DNA from: Embleya hyalina
Lineage (GTDB): Bacteria > Actinomycetota > Actinomycetes > Streptomycetales > Streptomycetaceae
DNA length: 52,593 bases
NCBI RefSeq assembly: GCF_003967355.1
Contig: NZ_BIFH01000021.1
Location: 38,864-91,456, forward strand
Direction of reading: 5' to 3'
Below, in pieces: positions 16,069 to 25,318 of this stretch. The position numbers and the translations under genes are program-made. Under the pieces are notes generated by a model that ran no database searches, was not told the origin of the DNA, and saw only the letters and a list, made by a program, of their open reading frames with translations. Each line of letters opens with the position of its first letter. Position 1 is the first letter of the stretch.

Positions 16069-17201
16069 CTTCGACCTCCGGGACCCTGATCTCCGAACCC
16101 CCGCCCGCGGTCGCGGCGCCCGAGCCCGTCGAGCGCCGCCGACCCCGACTCGCCGACCTGGGCACCCCGCTGCTCTACCTGCTCTCGCTGTCCACCGCGC
16201 TGGCCCTGGCCGGCCTGCTGATCGCGCTGGTCGGCCAGTCCCCGTGGGACGCGGCGAACGCGATGTACGACGGGAGCCTGGCCGACGGCGCGGCCATCGG
16301 GCAGAGCATCGACCAGGCCGCGCCGCTGCTCCTGGTCGCCGTCGGCTCGGTGATCGCCGCCCGCGCGGGCATCTTCAACATCGGCCAGGAGGGCCAACTC
16401 CTGGTCGGCGCCGCGGTCGGCGCGGCGATCGCGCTGTTCACCCCGGGCCCGGGACCGCTGGTGCTGATCCTGGCCCTGCTCGGCGCGGCCGTCGGGGGCG
16501 CGTTGTGGGCCGGCATCGCCGCGCTCCTGTTCTACTGGCGCGGCGTCGCGGTGGTGATCAGCACGCTGCTGCTGATCTTCGTCGCGAACCAGGCCGTCTC
16601 GTACGCGGTCAACTCCCCGTCGCTGCTGCGCGAGAAGGCGGTGGCCGGCCAGGTCACCACGTCGCAGACCGACATGTTGGCCGAGTCGGTCTGGCTGCCC
16701 CGGATCGGCGAATACCCCGACTTCAACATCGGCGCGGGCATCTTCGTCGCGCTGGTGCTGGCCGTCGGCACCTCCCTGGTCCTGGTTCGGACCCGCCTCG
16801 GCTTCCGGCTGCGCATGCTCGGGCTCAACCCCAAGGCCGCGCACCGGGCGGGTGTGGGCGCGGTGCTGGTCGGCGGCGGTGCGCTGCTCGCCTCCGGCGC
16901 GTTCGCCGGGCTGGCCGGCGGCGTGATGCTCACCGGCAACGGCCATCGCATGCAGGACGGCTTCGCGGACAACGTGGGCTTCGACGGACTGCTCGTCGCG
17001 CTCGTCGCCCGGGACAAGCCGATGCTCGCCGTGCCCGTCGCGCTGTTCTTCGGCGCGCTGCGCGCGGGCGGCGGATTCCTGTCCGCCACCGGGGTTCCGC
17101 GCTACATCGTCGCCGTGGTCACCGCGCTGATGGTGCTGGCCACGGTGTTCCCCGCCGCCTACGCCGAGGTACGACGCCGTCGTACCGCCGGTGCGGCCTG
17201 A
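16065..17201 (+). CDS. ABC transporter permease 1 (BPD_transp_2 type)
   Basis: A 378-residue integral membrane protein with about nine to ten hydrophobic segments after a Pro-rich cytoplasmic N-terminus. 'ARAGIFNIGQEGQLLVGA' and the coupling loop 'LRMLGLNPKAAHRAGV' are typical of YufP-type permeases. The ATG start overlaps the ATPase stop (ATGA). It pairs with 17217-18125 to form the heterodimeric channel of the nucleoside-like importer. Confidence 0.9.
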   Translation: MTSTSGTLISEPPPAVAAPEPVERRRPRLADLGTPLLYLLSLSTALALAGLLIALVGQSPWDAANAMYDGSLADGAAIGQSIDQAAPLLLVAVGSVIAARAGIFNIGQEGQLLVGAAVGAAIALFTPGPGPLVLILALLGAAVGGALWAGIAALLFYWRGVAVVISTLLLIFVANQAVSYAVNSPSLLREKAVAGQVTTSQTDMLAESVWLPRIGEYPDFNIGAGIFVALVLAVGTSLVLVRTRLGFRLRMLGLNPKAAHRAGVGAVLVGGGALLASGAFAGLAGGVMLTGNGHRMQDGFADNVGFDGLLVALVARDKPMLAVPVALFFGALRAGGGFLSATGVPRYIVAVVTALMVLATVFPAAYAEVRRRRTAGAA

Positions 17202-17216
17202 GACCGGGAGGATGCC

Positions 17217-18125
17217 ATGATCGACGACCTCGCCATGGTCCTGGGCAGTTCGGTCCGGCTCACCGTGCCGCTGGCGTTCGCCGCCTGCGGCGAATACATC
17301 GCGGAGCGCGCCGGCACCATCAACATCTCGGTCGAGGCGATGATGCTCGGCGGCGCGTTCAACGCCGTGTGGGGCGCCTCGATGACCGGATCCGCGTCCT
17401 TCGGCCTGCTCTTCGGCATGCTGGCCGGCCTGGTCATCGGCTTCGTGCACGCCGAGTTCAGCCACCGCCTGTCGGTCAACACCTACGTGGTCGGGCTCGC
17501 CCTGAACGCGCTCGTGCTCGGCCTGACCAGCTTCCTGCTCGACTCGATCGACCTGACCGGGCACCAGGTGGACGCGCTGAACATCCCGGTCCTGTCCGAT
17601 CTGCCACTCCTCGGACCGGTGTTGTTCGCCCACCGATGGCCCGCCTATCTGCTGGTCGCACTGATCCCGCTGGTGTGGTGGCTGGTGCAACGCAGCCGCT
17701 TCGGCCTGGAGTTGCGCGCCGCCGGGGAGAATCCCCAGTCGGCCGACGTCACCGGGATCGACGTGCGCCGCCGGCGCCGGCAGAGCGTGCTGCTGTGCGG
17801 CGTGCTGGCCGGACTCGGCGGTGCCTACCTCGCGGTGGGCGAAGTGGGCGCGTTCAACCAGAACATGACCGCCGGTCGCGGCTTCGTGGTGATCGCGGCG
17901 GTGATCTTCGGCGGCTGGACGTTGCGCGGCACCATGGCCGGCTGCCTGGTCTTCGGCGCCGCCGACGCGATGCGGCTCGCGCTGCCCGCGCTCGGCGTAC
18001 ACCTCAACTCGCAACTGCTGATCGCCGCGCCGTACCTGCTGGCGCTGCTCGCGATGATGTTCCTGGCCAAGACGCATCGCCAACCGGCCGCGCTGGGCGC
18101 GCCGTTCGTGCGGGGGATCGTATGA
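17217..18125 (+). CDS. ABC transporter permease 2 (BPD_transp_2 type)
   Basis: A 302-residue YufQ-type permease. 'AERAGTINISVEAMMLGGA' is the family hallmark near the N-terminus and 'LRAAGENPQSADVTGIDV' is the coupling loop. It starts at ATG 17217 with CGGGAGGAT upstream, 15 nt after permease 1, and its stop overlaps the start of the next gene (ATGA). It completes the BMP-type importer. Confidence 0.9.
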   Translation: MIDDLAMVLGSSVRLTVPLAFAACGEYIAERAGTINISVEAMMLGGAFNAVWGASMTGSASFGLLFGMLAGLVIGFVHAEFSHRLSVNTYVVGLALNALVLGLTSFLLDSIDLTGHQVDALNIPVLSDLPLLGPVLFAHRWPAYLLVALIPLVWWLVQRSRFGLELRAAGENPQSADVTGIDVRRRRRQSVLLCGVLAGLGGAYLAVGEVGAFNQNMTAGRGFVVIAAVIFGGWTLRGTMAGCLVFGAADAMRLALPALGVHLNSQLLIAAPYLLALLAMMFLAKTHRQPAALGAPFVRGIV

Positions 18126-19165
18126 GGGCGGTACGGCACCGCGGCCACGGCGGCCCGGAGATCCTGGAGCAGGTGGTCCTGCCCGACCCCGAACCGGGCC
18201 CGGGCGAGGTGCTGGTCGCGGTGCGCGCCGCCGCGGTCAATCGCCTCGACCTGCTGCAACGGCGCGGTCCGGGCCTGCTGCCGGGCTTCACGCTGCCGCA
18301 CGTGCCCGGCATGGACGTCGCGGGGGACGTCCTGGCCGTCGGCGGCGGTGTGCGCGAGCGCCGGGTCGGCGACCGGGTTCTGGTCAACCCGGCGGTGCAC
18401 TGCGGGAGTTGCGCCGCCTGTGGGCGCGGCGACGAGGCGTGGTGCGGGGCGCTGCGCGTGGTCGGCGGGAACCGGCCCGGCGGCTATGCCGAGTCGATCG
18501 TGGTCCCGGCCGGGCGCACCCACGCGATCCCGGCACACGTGCCGCACGTGGCCGCGGCCGGGCTGCCCACGGCGTACGGGATGGCCTGGCAGGGCCTGGT
18601 CGTACGCGGCGGCCTGCGCGCGGGGGAGACGCTGATGGTGCACGGCGCGGGCAGCGGGGTGAGCATCGCCGCCGTACAACTGGCCCGCGCGCTCGGAGCG
18701 CGCGTCGTGGTCACGTCCGGTTCCCGGGCCAAGCTGGACCGGATGGCCGACCTCGGCGCCGACGTGCTGATCGACCACCGCGCCTCGGACCTGGTCGCCG
18801 GGGCCCGCGCGGCGACCGGCGGGGCCGGCGTCGACCTGGTGCTCGACCACGTCGGCCCGGCGCTGTTCCAGGCGTCGCTGCACGCACTGCGCCCGCGCGG
18901 CCGACTGGTCTTCTGCGGGGACACCACCGGCACCGAGGCCGGCTTCGACCTCCCGCACGCGTTCCACAGCGGACTGACCCTGCTCGGCGCGGGCTCGATC
19001 GGCGACGCGGACTTCGCGGCCATGGTCGAGTTCTGCCTGGATCGGGAGCTGACCCCGGTACAGGACGGCGCGTTCCCGCTCGCCGACGCGGCCGCGGCAC
19101 ACCGGCGCCTGGAGAGCGGTGCCGCCTTCGGCAAGGTCACCCTGCTCCCCGGCGGCGCCCGATGA
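18122..19165 (+). CDS. MDR-family oxidoreductase (quinone-reductase-like)
   Basis: A 347-residue medium-chain reductase. 'LPHVPGMDVAGDV' and a structural-zinc-like loop with Cys in 'HCGSCAACGRGDEAWC' are present. The cofactor-binding turn is 'LMVHGAGSGVSIAAVQLARALGA', the pattern of the quinone oxidoreductase/zeta-crystallin branch. Overlaps the permease upstream by 4 nt and the TSUP gene downstream by 4 nt. Encoded with an importer, so it probably acts on the imported compound. Substrate unknown. Confidence 0.85.
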   Translation: MRAVRHRGHGGPEILEQVVLPDPEPGPGEVLVAVRAAAVNRLDLLQRRGPGLLPGFTLPHVPGMDVAGDVLAVGGGVRERRVGDRVLVNPAVHCGSCAACGRGDEAWCGALRVVGGNRPGGYAESIVVPAGRTHAIPAHVPHVAAAGLPTAYGMAWQGLVVRGGLRAGETLMVHGAGSGVSIAAVQLARALGARVVVTSGSRAKLDRMADLGADVLIDHRASDLVAGARAATGGAGVDLVLDHVGPALFQASLHALRPRGRLVFCGDTTGTEAGFDLPHAFHSGLTLLGAGSIGDADFAAMVEFCLDRELTPVQDGAFPLADAAAAHRRLESGAAFGKVTLLPGGAR

Positions 19166-19992
19166 CCCCCGCCGAGGCCCTGCTCGTGCTGACGGCGGGC
19201 CTCGGCGCGGGCACGGTCAACACGGTCGTCGGCTCCGGCTCGCTGCTCACCTTCCCGGTCCTGCTCGCCCTCGGCCATCCGCCGGTGGTCGCCAACGTCT
19301 CCAACACGATCGGCCTCACCCCGGGCTCGATCGCCGGGACCCTGGGCTATCGCCGCGAACTGGCCGCCCAGTCGGCCCGGTTGCTCCCGCTGTCCGCCGC
19401 CGCCGTGCTCGGCGGGGCGACCGGCGGCCTGCTCCTGCTCGGCCTGCCACCGGGCGCGTTCCGGGCGGTGGTGCCCGTACTGGTCCTGCTCGCCGCGGCG
19501 CTGATGGGCGTACAGCCGTGGTTGTCCGCCCGCCTGCGCGCACGCCGTACCACGCGCGAGGCGGCGCGGGCGGTGGTCCCGGCGGTCGTGCCGGCATCCT
19601 CGGCCGAGTCGCCCGCCGCGTCCCGCGCGGCCGGTGCCGGCGTCGGCGTGGCGCTGCCGGCCGCGGTGTTCGCGGTGAGCGTGTACGGCGGCTACTTCGG
19701 CGCCGCGCAGGGCGTGTTGCTGCTCGCGCTGCTCGCGATCGTGCTGGACGAGGACCTGAACCGGCTCAACGGCCTGAAGAACCTCCTCCAGGCGCTGGTC
19801 AACCTGGTGGCCGCCGTGCTGTTCGCGCTCACCGCCGAAGTCGCCTGGCTCCCCGTCCTGTTGCTCGCCCTCGGCTCGGTGGTGGGCGGCCGGGTCGGCG
19901 CGCACGTCGGCCGTCGGGTCCCCGCCCCGATACTCCGCACCCTCGTCATCGTCGTCGGCACGGTGGTGGGGGTCGTCCTGCTGGTCACCTGA
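19162..19992 (+). CDS. TSUP (TauE/SafE) family membrane permease
   Basis: A 276-residue membrane protein with about eight hydrophobic segments and the family opening 'GAGTVNTVVGSGSLLTFPVLLALG' followed by 'ANVSNTIGLTPGSIAG'. An internal repeat appears after the Ala-rich loop ('GGYFGAAQGVLLLALLAI'). The family exports sulfite, sulfoacetate or other organic anions. ATG 19162 overlaps the MDR stop (ATGA). In this operon it may remove an anionic product such as a carboxylate or sulfonate. Confidence 0.88.
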   Translation: MTPAEALLVLTAGLGAGTVNTVVGSGSLLTFPVLLALGHPPVVANVSNTIGLTPGSIAGTLGYRRELAAQSARLLPLSAAAVLGGATGGLLLLGLPPGAFRAVVPVLVLLAAALMGVQPWLSARLRARRTTREAARAVVPAVVPASSAESPAASRAAGAGVGVALPAAVFAVSVYGGYFGAAQGVLLLALLAIVLDEDLNRLNGLKNLLQALVNLVAAVLFALTAEVAWLPVLLLALGSVVGGRVGAHVGRRVPAPILRTLVIVVGTVVGVVLLVT

Positions 19993-20040
19993 CCCCGCCC
20001 GGTCCCGTTCGACCGTCGCACTCGTGAAAGAAGGAATCCC

Positions 20041-21273
20041 ATGTTGCGTTGGCTCACCGCCGGGGAGTCGCACGGTCCCGCGCTCACCGCCGTACTGGAG
20101 GGGCTGCCGGCCGGAGTCGAGGTGTCCTCCGCCGAGTTGGCGCACGCGTTGGCCCGGCGGCGGCTGGGGAACGGCCGCGGGGCCCGGATGCGGTTCGAGC
20201 GGGACGAGGTGGAGTTCACCGGCGGCGTGCGGCACGGGGTCACCCTCGGCGGGCCCGTGGCATTGCGCGTGGCCAATACCGAATGGGCCAAGTGGGCCGA
20301 GGTGATGGCGCCGGATCCGGTCGACGCCGACGGGCGCCGCTACGACGAACCGGGTCGGCTCGCCGATCGGGGCCGGGCCGCGGCGCTGACCCGCCCCCGC
20401 CCCGGACACGCCGACCTGGCCGGGATGCAGAAGTACGGCTTCGACGACATCCGCCCGGTCCTGGAGCGGGCCAGCGCCCGGGAGACCGCGGCCCGCGTGG
20501 CGCTCGGCGAGGTCGCCCGCGCGTTCCTGGCCAAGACGCTGGACGTGGAGATCCTCAGCCACGTGGTCCGGATCGGCGCGGTCGCCCTGCCCGGCGCGCT
20601 GGTGCCCGAGCGCGGCAGCCTGGATTCGATCGACGCCGACCCGGTGCGCTGCGTCGACCCGGAGACCTCCGCCGCGATGAACGCCGAGATCGAGGCCGCG
20701 CAGAAGGACGCCGACACCCTCGGCGGCGTGGTCGAGGTGGTGGTGTACGGCCTGCCGCCGGGTCTGGGCAGCTACGTGCACTGGGACCGCCGGCTGGACG
20801 CGCGCCTGGCCGCCGCGCTGATGGGCATCCAGGCGATCAAGGGCGTCGAGGTCGGCGACGGCTTCACCACCGCGACCCGCCGCGGCTCGGTCGCGCACGA
20901 CGAGATCACCCCGGTCGCCCCGGGACACCCCGGCCCCACCCGGGTGCGCCGCGAGACCGGCCGCGCCGGCGGCATCGAGGGCGGCATGACCTCCGGCGAA
21001 CCGCTCCGCGTGCGCGCCGCGATGAAGCCGATCTCCACCCTGTCCCGGGCCCTGGCCACCTTCGACGTGCGCACCGGCGACCCGGCCAAGGCGATCGCCC
21101 AGCGCAGCGACGTGTGTTCGGTGCCCGCGACCGGCGTGGTCGCCGAGGCGATGGTGGCCCTCGTCCTGGCGGACGCGGTCCTGGAGAAGTTCGGCGGGGA
21201 CAGCGTGACCGAGACCCGGCGCAACGCGGAGGCCTACCTCGCGGCACTGCCGGTGACCGTCGCCGACGCGTGA
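20041..21273 (+). CDS. aroC: Chorismate synthase
   Basis: A 410-residue chorismate synthase: EPSP to chorismate with reduced FMN. Nearly all signatures are intact: 'GESHGPALT', '[12 protein letters not shown]', '[19 protein letters not shown]', '[13 protein letters not shown]', '[18 protein letters not shown]', 'AMKPISTL' and '[12 protein letters not shown]'. ATG 20041 follows GAAAGAAGGAAT, 48 bp after the TSUP gene. Unlike the usual streptomycete locus there is no aroK/aroB next to it. It reads like a second, diverged copy in a metabolic operon, but whether another copy exists cannot be seen here. Confidence 0.93.
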   Translation: MLRWLTAGESHGPALTAVLEGLPAGVEVSSAELAHALARRRLGNGRGARMRFERDEVEFTGGVRHGVTLGGPVALRVANTEWAKWAEVMAPDPVDADGRRYDEPGRLADRGRAAALTRPRPGHADLAGMQKYGFDDIRPVLERASARETAARVALGEVARAFLAKTLDVEILSHVVRIGAVALPGALVPERGSLDSIDADPVRCVDPETSAAMNAEIEAAQKDADTLGGVVEVVVYGLPPGLGSYVHWDRRLDARLAAALMGIQAIKGVEVGDGFTTATRRGSVAHDEITPVAPGHPGPTRVRRETGRAGGIEGGMTSGEPLRVRAAMKPISTLSRALATFDVRTGDPAKAIAQRSDVCSVPATGVVAEAMVALVLADAVLEKFGGDSVTETRRNAEAYLAALPVTVADA

Positions 21274-21299
21274 CCGTGCCCGCCGGGCCGAACACGGCG

Positions 21300-21333
21300 G
21301 ACGGGCTCCGGGGTGACCACCCCGGAGCCCGTC
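21300..21333. terminator. 15-bp hairpin, convergent terminator
   Basis: Perfect inverted repeat: arms 21300-21314 and 21319-21333, loop GACC. It sits between the convergent ends of aroC and the M20 amidohydrolase gene, so it can stop transcription from both sides. Confidence 0.88.
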
Positions 21334-21339
21334 GGCGGC

Positions 21340-22530
21340 TCAGCCCCCGGCCGTCGCCCCCGCGAGCAGCCGCGCGCGCAGGCCCTCGTCCAGTGCGGCG
21401 TCCACGCACGTCCACGCCATCGCCAGACCGCCGTCCAGCAGCGCCCGATCCGCGGCCGGCCGGGCGGCATAGGCGGCGAACTCGGCCTGGTGCAGCCCCA
21501 CATCACCGGAGTCGATGGAGATCAGCGGCTGGATGGACGGGATCGCCAGCGACACGTTGGCCATGTCGGTCGATCCGGCCTGCCGGTCGTCCTCGGCGGT
21601 CACCGGCGGGAACTCCCGCCCCACCACCAGCGCGTTGCGCTCATAAGCGGCCAACAGCCCCGGGTCGTGCCGGAATTCCGAGTACGCGGGCGAGGTCGAG
21701 GACAGCGTCAGCCGCGACCGGGTGGCCACCGCGCCCGCTTGGAAACACTCGCGCACCCGCGCCTCCAGGTCGGTCAACCCGGCCAACGTGGCGGCGCGTA
21801 CGTAGTAGTCGGCCTCGGTGTGCTCGGGGATCACGTTCGGCACCTGCCCGCCGGTGGTGGTGATCCCGTGCACCCGCTGATCCGGCGTCATGTGCTGGCG
21901 CAGCAGTCCGATCGCCACCTGCGCGACGGTCAGCGCGTCGGCCGCGTTGATCCCGTCCTCCGGGCAGGCCGACGCGTGCGCGGCGCGGCCGTCGTACTCG
22001 ACGTGCAGTTGCGCGCGGGCCAGGCAGGTGGGATCGAGCCGCTCCCGGGGCGAGGGGTGCACCATCATCGCCGCGTGCACCCCGGCGAACGCGCCGCGCT
22101 CCAGCATCAGCACCTTGCCCCCGCCGTTCTCCTCGGCGGGAGTGCCCAGCACCCGTACGGTCACGCCCAGGTCGTCGGCCACCGCGCCCAGCGCGAGCGC
22201 GGCGGTGATCGCGGCGGACGCGATCACGTTGTGTCCGCACGCGTGCCCGATCCCCGGCAGCGCGTCGTACTCCGCGCAGATCCCGAGCACCAGCGGTCCA
22301 TCGCCGCGCTCGGCGACGAAGGCGGTCGGCAACTCGCACACGCCGGGGGTGACGGTGAAGCCGTGTTCGGTCAGCTGCTCGCCCAACCATCCGCAGGCGC
22401 GCTCCTCGACGAAGCCGAGTTCGGGATGGGCGTGCAGACGGTGACTGAGTGCAACCAGCTCTGGTGCGGCGGCGTCCACCGCCGCCTGGGCGGCGGCCTT
22501 TGCGGGTGCCGCGAGGTCGAAGGCTCGCAT
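21340..22530 (-). CDS. M20-family amidohydrolase (PM20D2/AbgB type)
   Basis: A 396-residue M20 metallopeptidase-like protein. Metal-site signatures: 'AEYDALPGIGHACGHN' and 'LGTPAEENGGGK'; the lid domain has 'GRAAHASACPEDGINA'. The pattern resembles PM20D2/p-aminobenzoyl-glutamate hydrolase, enzymes that cleave amide-linked amino acids or dipeptides. I chose ATG 22530 (GGCAGGAT upstream) over GTG 22548. Divergent from a PucR-type regulator, which probably controls it. Confidence 0.88.
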   Translation of the reverse strand: MRAFDLAAPAKAAAQAAVDAAAPELVALSHRLHAHPELGFVEERACGWLGEQLTEHGFTVTPGVCELPTAFVAERGDGPLVLGICAEYDALPGIGHACGHNVIASAAITAALALGAVADDLGVTVRVLGTPAEENGGGKVLMLERGAFAGVHAAMMVHPSPRERLDPTCLARAQLHVEYDGRAAHASACPEDGINAADALTVAQVAIGLLRQHMTPDQRVHGITTTGGQVPNVIPEHTEADYYVRAATLAGLTDLEARVRECFQAGAVATRSRLTLSSTSPAYSEFRHDPGLLAAYERNALVVGREFPPVTAEDDRQAGSTDMANVSLAIPSIQPLISIDSGDVGLHQAEFAAYAARPAADRALLDGGLAMAWTCVDAALDEGLRARLLAGATAGG

Positions 22531-22610
22531 GGGCGCATCCTGCCCCACGACGGACGTAACGGGAAGTGACCGAACGAAGTATCTGTTCCGCGTAACAACG
22601 ACCGGCTAAG

Positions 22611-23783
22611 GTGCGGAAATCCATGATCGACAAGGCAGAAGTCACGGAAGACCGGACCCCGGTGCCGGACCGGGCCGAGGTGTTCGAGCGTGAGCTGAAC
22701 GTCCTCGCCCTCTCCGGCGACGGCTGGCTCGCGATCCTGCGAGCGCTGGCCCGACGCACCGGTCGCACCGCCCGACTGGTGGGTGTGCACGGTGGTGTGC
22801 TCGCCGCGACCGACGACGGCACCGAGTCGATGACCCCGGTCGCGGTGGCCCACGTGTTCGTCGAGGACCGCGTGGTCGAGGTCACCTGCGACGAGGGCTG
22901 GCGGGCCTCGGCGTTGCCCGTACGGGTGGCCCAACGCCGGGTCGGACTGCTGCTGTTGGGCGAGCCGGACGGCGCCGCCGACGACGAGCCGCTGCTGCGC
23001 GCCGCGGTGACGGCGGTGGCGATCGAGGCGATCCGGCGGGACGCGGTCGCCACCGCGACCGCCGAGACCGCGGGTCGGCTGATCGACGAACTGCGCTACG
23101 GCGCGCTGCGCAACCTTGGCGATGTCACCCGCACCGCCGCCCGGTTCGGCCTGCACCTCGACCGCCCGCACTCCGCCGTCGTGTTCGCCTACTCCGGACC
23201 CAACCAGCGCACCTGGACCACCGCGCTGTCCTGGCTGGAGATGCCGGTGCGCCAGGAGGGCGAACTGGGCCTCGCGGTGCTCTCGGGCAACGTCGAACGC
23301 GAGATCAGCCGGATCCGCATCCGGCTCCAGGGCATGGTCGGCGACGTCCCCGTACTGGCCGCGGCCGGCCCCACGGTCAGCGATCCACGCGGGACGGCCC
23401 GCTCCTTCCACGACGCGGAGACCGTGCTCGGCCTGCTGCGCCGCCGTCCGGGCGAGGTACAGCTGATGTTCTCCTCGCTCGGCCTGGCCCAACTGCTGTT
23501 CGGCGTGCCGCCGGCCCGGCTCCAGGCGTTCGTGGACCAGCACCTGGGCCCGATCCTGGAACGCGAGGAATGGGTGGCCACGCTCAGCGCGTGGCTGGCC
23601 ACCAACGGCAGCCGCGCCGCGGTCGCCGAGCTGCTGCACCTGCACCGCAACTCGGTCGGCTACCGGATCGGCCAGATCCGCGAGCTCCTCGGCGCCAACC
23701 CCCTCGACCCCGAGGTCACCCTCCAACTCCAGGCGGCCCTGACCGCCCGCGAACTCCTCCTGGCCCTCCGAGAGGTCCCCTGA
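22611..23783 (+). CDS. PucR-family transcriptional regulator
   Basis: A 390-residue protein with a C-terminal PucR-type helix-turn-helix (about residues 330-385: 'GSRAAVAELLHLHRNSVGYRIGQIRELLG') behind a GGDEF-like/CdaR-type middle domain and an N-terminal sensory region. PucR proteins often control purine and amino-acid use. The first codon could be GTG 22611 or ATG 22623; neither has a strong ribosome binding site. It is divergent from the M20 amidohydrolase across an 80-bp gap, the obvious target. Confidence 0.88.
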   Translation: MRKSMIDKAEVTEDRTPVPDRAEVFERELNVLALSGDGWLAILRALARRTGRTARLVGVHGGVLAATDDGTESMTPVAVAHVFVEDRVVEVTCDEGWRASALPVRVAQRRVGLLLLGEPDGAADDEPLLRAAVTAVAIEAIRRDAVATATAETAGRLIDELRYGALRNLGDVTRTAARFGLHLDRPHSAVVFAYSGPNQRTWTTALSWLEMPVRQEGELGLAVLSGNVEREISRIRIRLQGMVGDVPVLAAAGPTVSDPRGTARSFHDAETVLGLLRRRPGEVQLMFSSLGLAQLLFGVPPARLQAFVDQHLGPILEREEWVATLSAWLATNGSRAAVAELLHLHRNSVGYRIGQIRELLGANPLDPEVTLQLQAALTARELLLALREVP

Positions 23784-24021
23784 CACCCCCGCGAGCACGA
23801 CCGGCCCCCGTGCCGGCCGCCCGCAGGCGCCCGAGTGGGGCCATCCGGATGACTCCCGGGCGAGAGTTCGCGTCGATCGGCCGCGCCTCGGTGGGATGCC
23901 GCCGGGTGTGGGTCACAGTCGTTCCAGCCCCGGTGCGGACCGCCGGGACGTCGACGCGCGGGCCGATCCGGTCGAGCCCGCCGGTTGCTCGGGGTGTTCC
24001 AGCGGTCGAGAGGCGATCAGC

Positions 24022-25056
24022 ATGACCGAAACCGACGTGACCCGTACGCCGCAGGCGGCCACCCGGCTGCGCGAGCTGGCGTTCGGCGCGATGTCCGCCG
24101 GCGCGCTCCGCGCCGCGCTGCGCCTGGGCCTGCCCGACGCGCTGGGCGACACCTCGGCGACCGTCGAGGACCTGGCCCGCGAGGTGTCCGCGCACCCCGG
24201 GGCACTGCACCGCCTGCTGCGCGCGCTCGCCTGCCAGGGCGTCTTCGCCGAGGAGCCCGACGGGCGCTACACGCACACCGAGGCCTCCCGCCTGCTGCGC
24301 GCGGACGCGCCCCGCAGCATGCGCGACGTGGCGCTGTGGACCACCGAGCCGTGGACCTGGGAGGCCTGGCCGCACCTGGACCGCGCGGTGCGCTCCGGCG
24401 GCAGCGTCTTCCCCGAACTGCACGGCAAGCAGTTCTTCGACTACCTGCACGAGGACGCCCCCGAGTCGGCCGCCGCGCTCGACCGGGCGATGACCCAGTC
24501 CAGCCGGACCTCCGCCCAGGACGTCACCGCCGCGCTCGACCTGACCGGCGTGGACTCCGTCGCCGACATCGGCGGTGGTCAGGGCCTGGTCCTGGCCACC
24601 CTCCTGGAGCGCGACCCGACCCTGCGCGGCACCCTGCTCGACCTGCCCGGCGTGGTCGCCTCGGCGGATCGCCGACTGCGCGACGGCGGCGAACTCGCCG
24701 CCCGGGCGACCCTGGTGGGCGGGGACTGCCGGGTGGACATCGGAGTGCGGGCGGACCTGTACATCGTGAAGAACATCCTCGAATGGGACGACGACAGCAC
24801 CCTCCGCACGCTGCGCAACATCGTCGCCGCGGCCGCCCCCGGTGCCCGGGTCGCGGTGATCGAGAACCTGGTCGACGAGACCGCCTCGATGCGCTTCACC
24901 GCGGCGATGGACCTCCTGCTGCTGCTCAACGTCGGCGGCCGCAAGCACACCAAGGACAGCCTGCTGACCCTGATCGAACAGGCGGGCCTGCGCGGCCGGG
25001 ACGTGCGCGCGGTGAACCCCTCGCTGCACATGTTCGAGTGCACGGTCCCGGCCTGA
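24022..25056 (+). CDS. SAM-dependent O-methyltransferase (Methyltransf_2 type)
   Basis: A 344-residue small-molecule O-methyltransferase of the TcmO/DnrK/hydroxyneurosporene-methyltransferase group. The N-terminal dimerisation/winged-helix region ('AHPGALHRLLRALACQGVF') is followed by the SAM-binding motif 'VADIGGGQGLVLATLLE' and 'KNILEWDDDSTLRTLRNI'; the catalytic-His position of many relatives ('K.I.H.W') reads 'KNILEWDD' here, so the general base is Glu or absent. ATG 24022; the 238-bp gap upstream holds no clear gene. May methylate a phenol from the nearby pathway or the spore pigment. Confidence 0.85.
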   Translation: MTETDVTRTPQAATRLRELAFGAMSAGALRAALRLGLPDALGDTSATVEDLAREVSAHPGALHRLLRALACQGVFAEEPDGRYTHTEASRLLRADAPRSMRDVALWTTEPWTWEAWPHLDRAVRSGGSVFPELHGKQFFDYLHEDAPESAAALDRAMTQSSRTSAQDVTAALDLTGVDSVADIGGGQGLVLATLLERDPTLRGTLLDLPGVVASADRRLRDGGELAARATLVGGDCRVDIGVRADLYIVKNILEWDDDSTLRTLRNIVAAAAPGARVAVIENLVDETASMRFTAAMDLLLLLNVGGRKHTKDSLLTLIEQAGLRGRDVRAVNPSLHMFECTVPA

Positions 25057-25127
25057 TCGGCCGCACCCGACCCACCGGACCCGCCCGGCCCACTTCGGCC
25101 ACGGATAGTCATGGCCGACTACCGTGA

Positions 25128-25240
25128 GCTAAACATCCGACTGCTCCCCGGGGGTGAAGCCGGTCGGGATATCCGCCCGGGAGGCCCAGAGCGGGGCCCC
25201 GAATGCAGTCACGCGGGTCGCGGGGGCGCCGGCGCCGTTC
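25128..25240 (+). ncRNA. Probable c-di-AMP (ydaO-yuaA) riboswitch
   Basis: The leader before the secreted protein carries recognisable ydaO-type blocks in order: 'CCCCGGGGGTGAAGCC' (25146-25161), 'CCCGGGAGG' (25176-25184), and 'CCCCGAATGCAGTCACGCGG' (25197-25216). In Streptomyces this riboswitch class precedes secreted cell-wall proteins such as Rpf. The boundaries are approximate and the assignment is by eye; a covariance-model search with the Rfam ydaO-yuaA family would decide it. Confidence 0.6.
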
Positions 25241-25318
25241 GATGGTGATGAAGGCGCCTCGCCGATCCCCGTTGCCGATGCCCGTCGGCAGTTCGCGAGC
25301 GCCGGAAGGAATATCACG

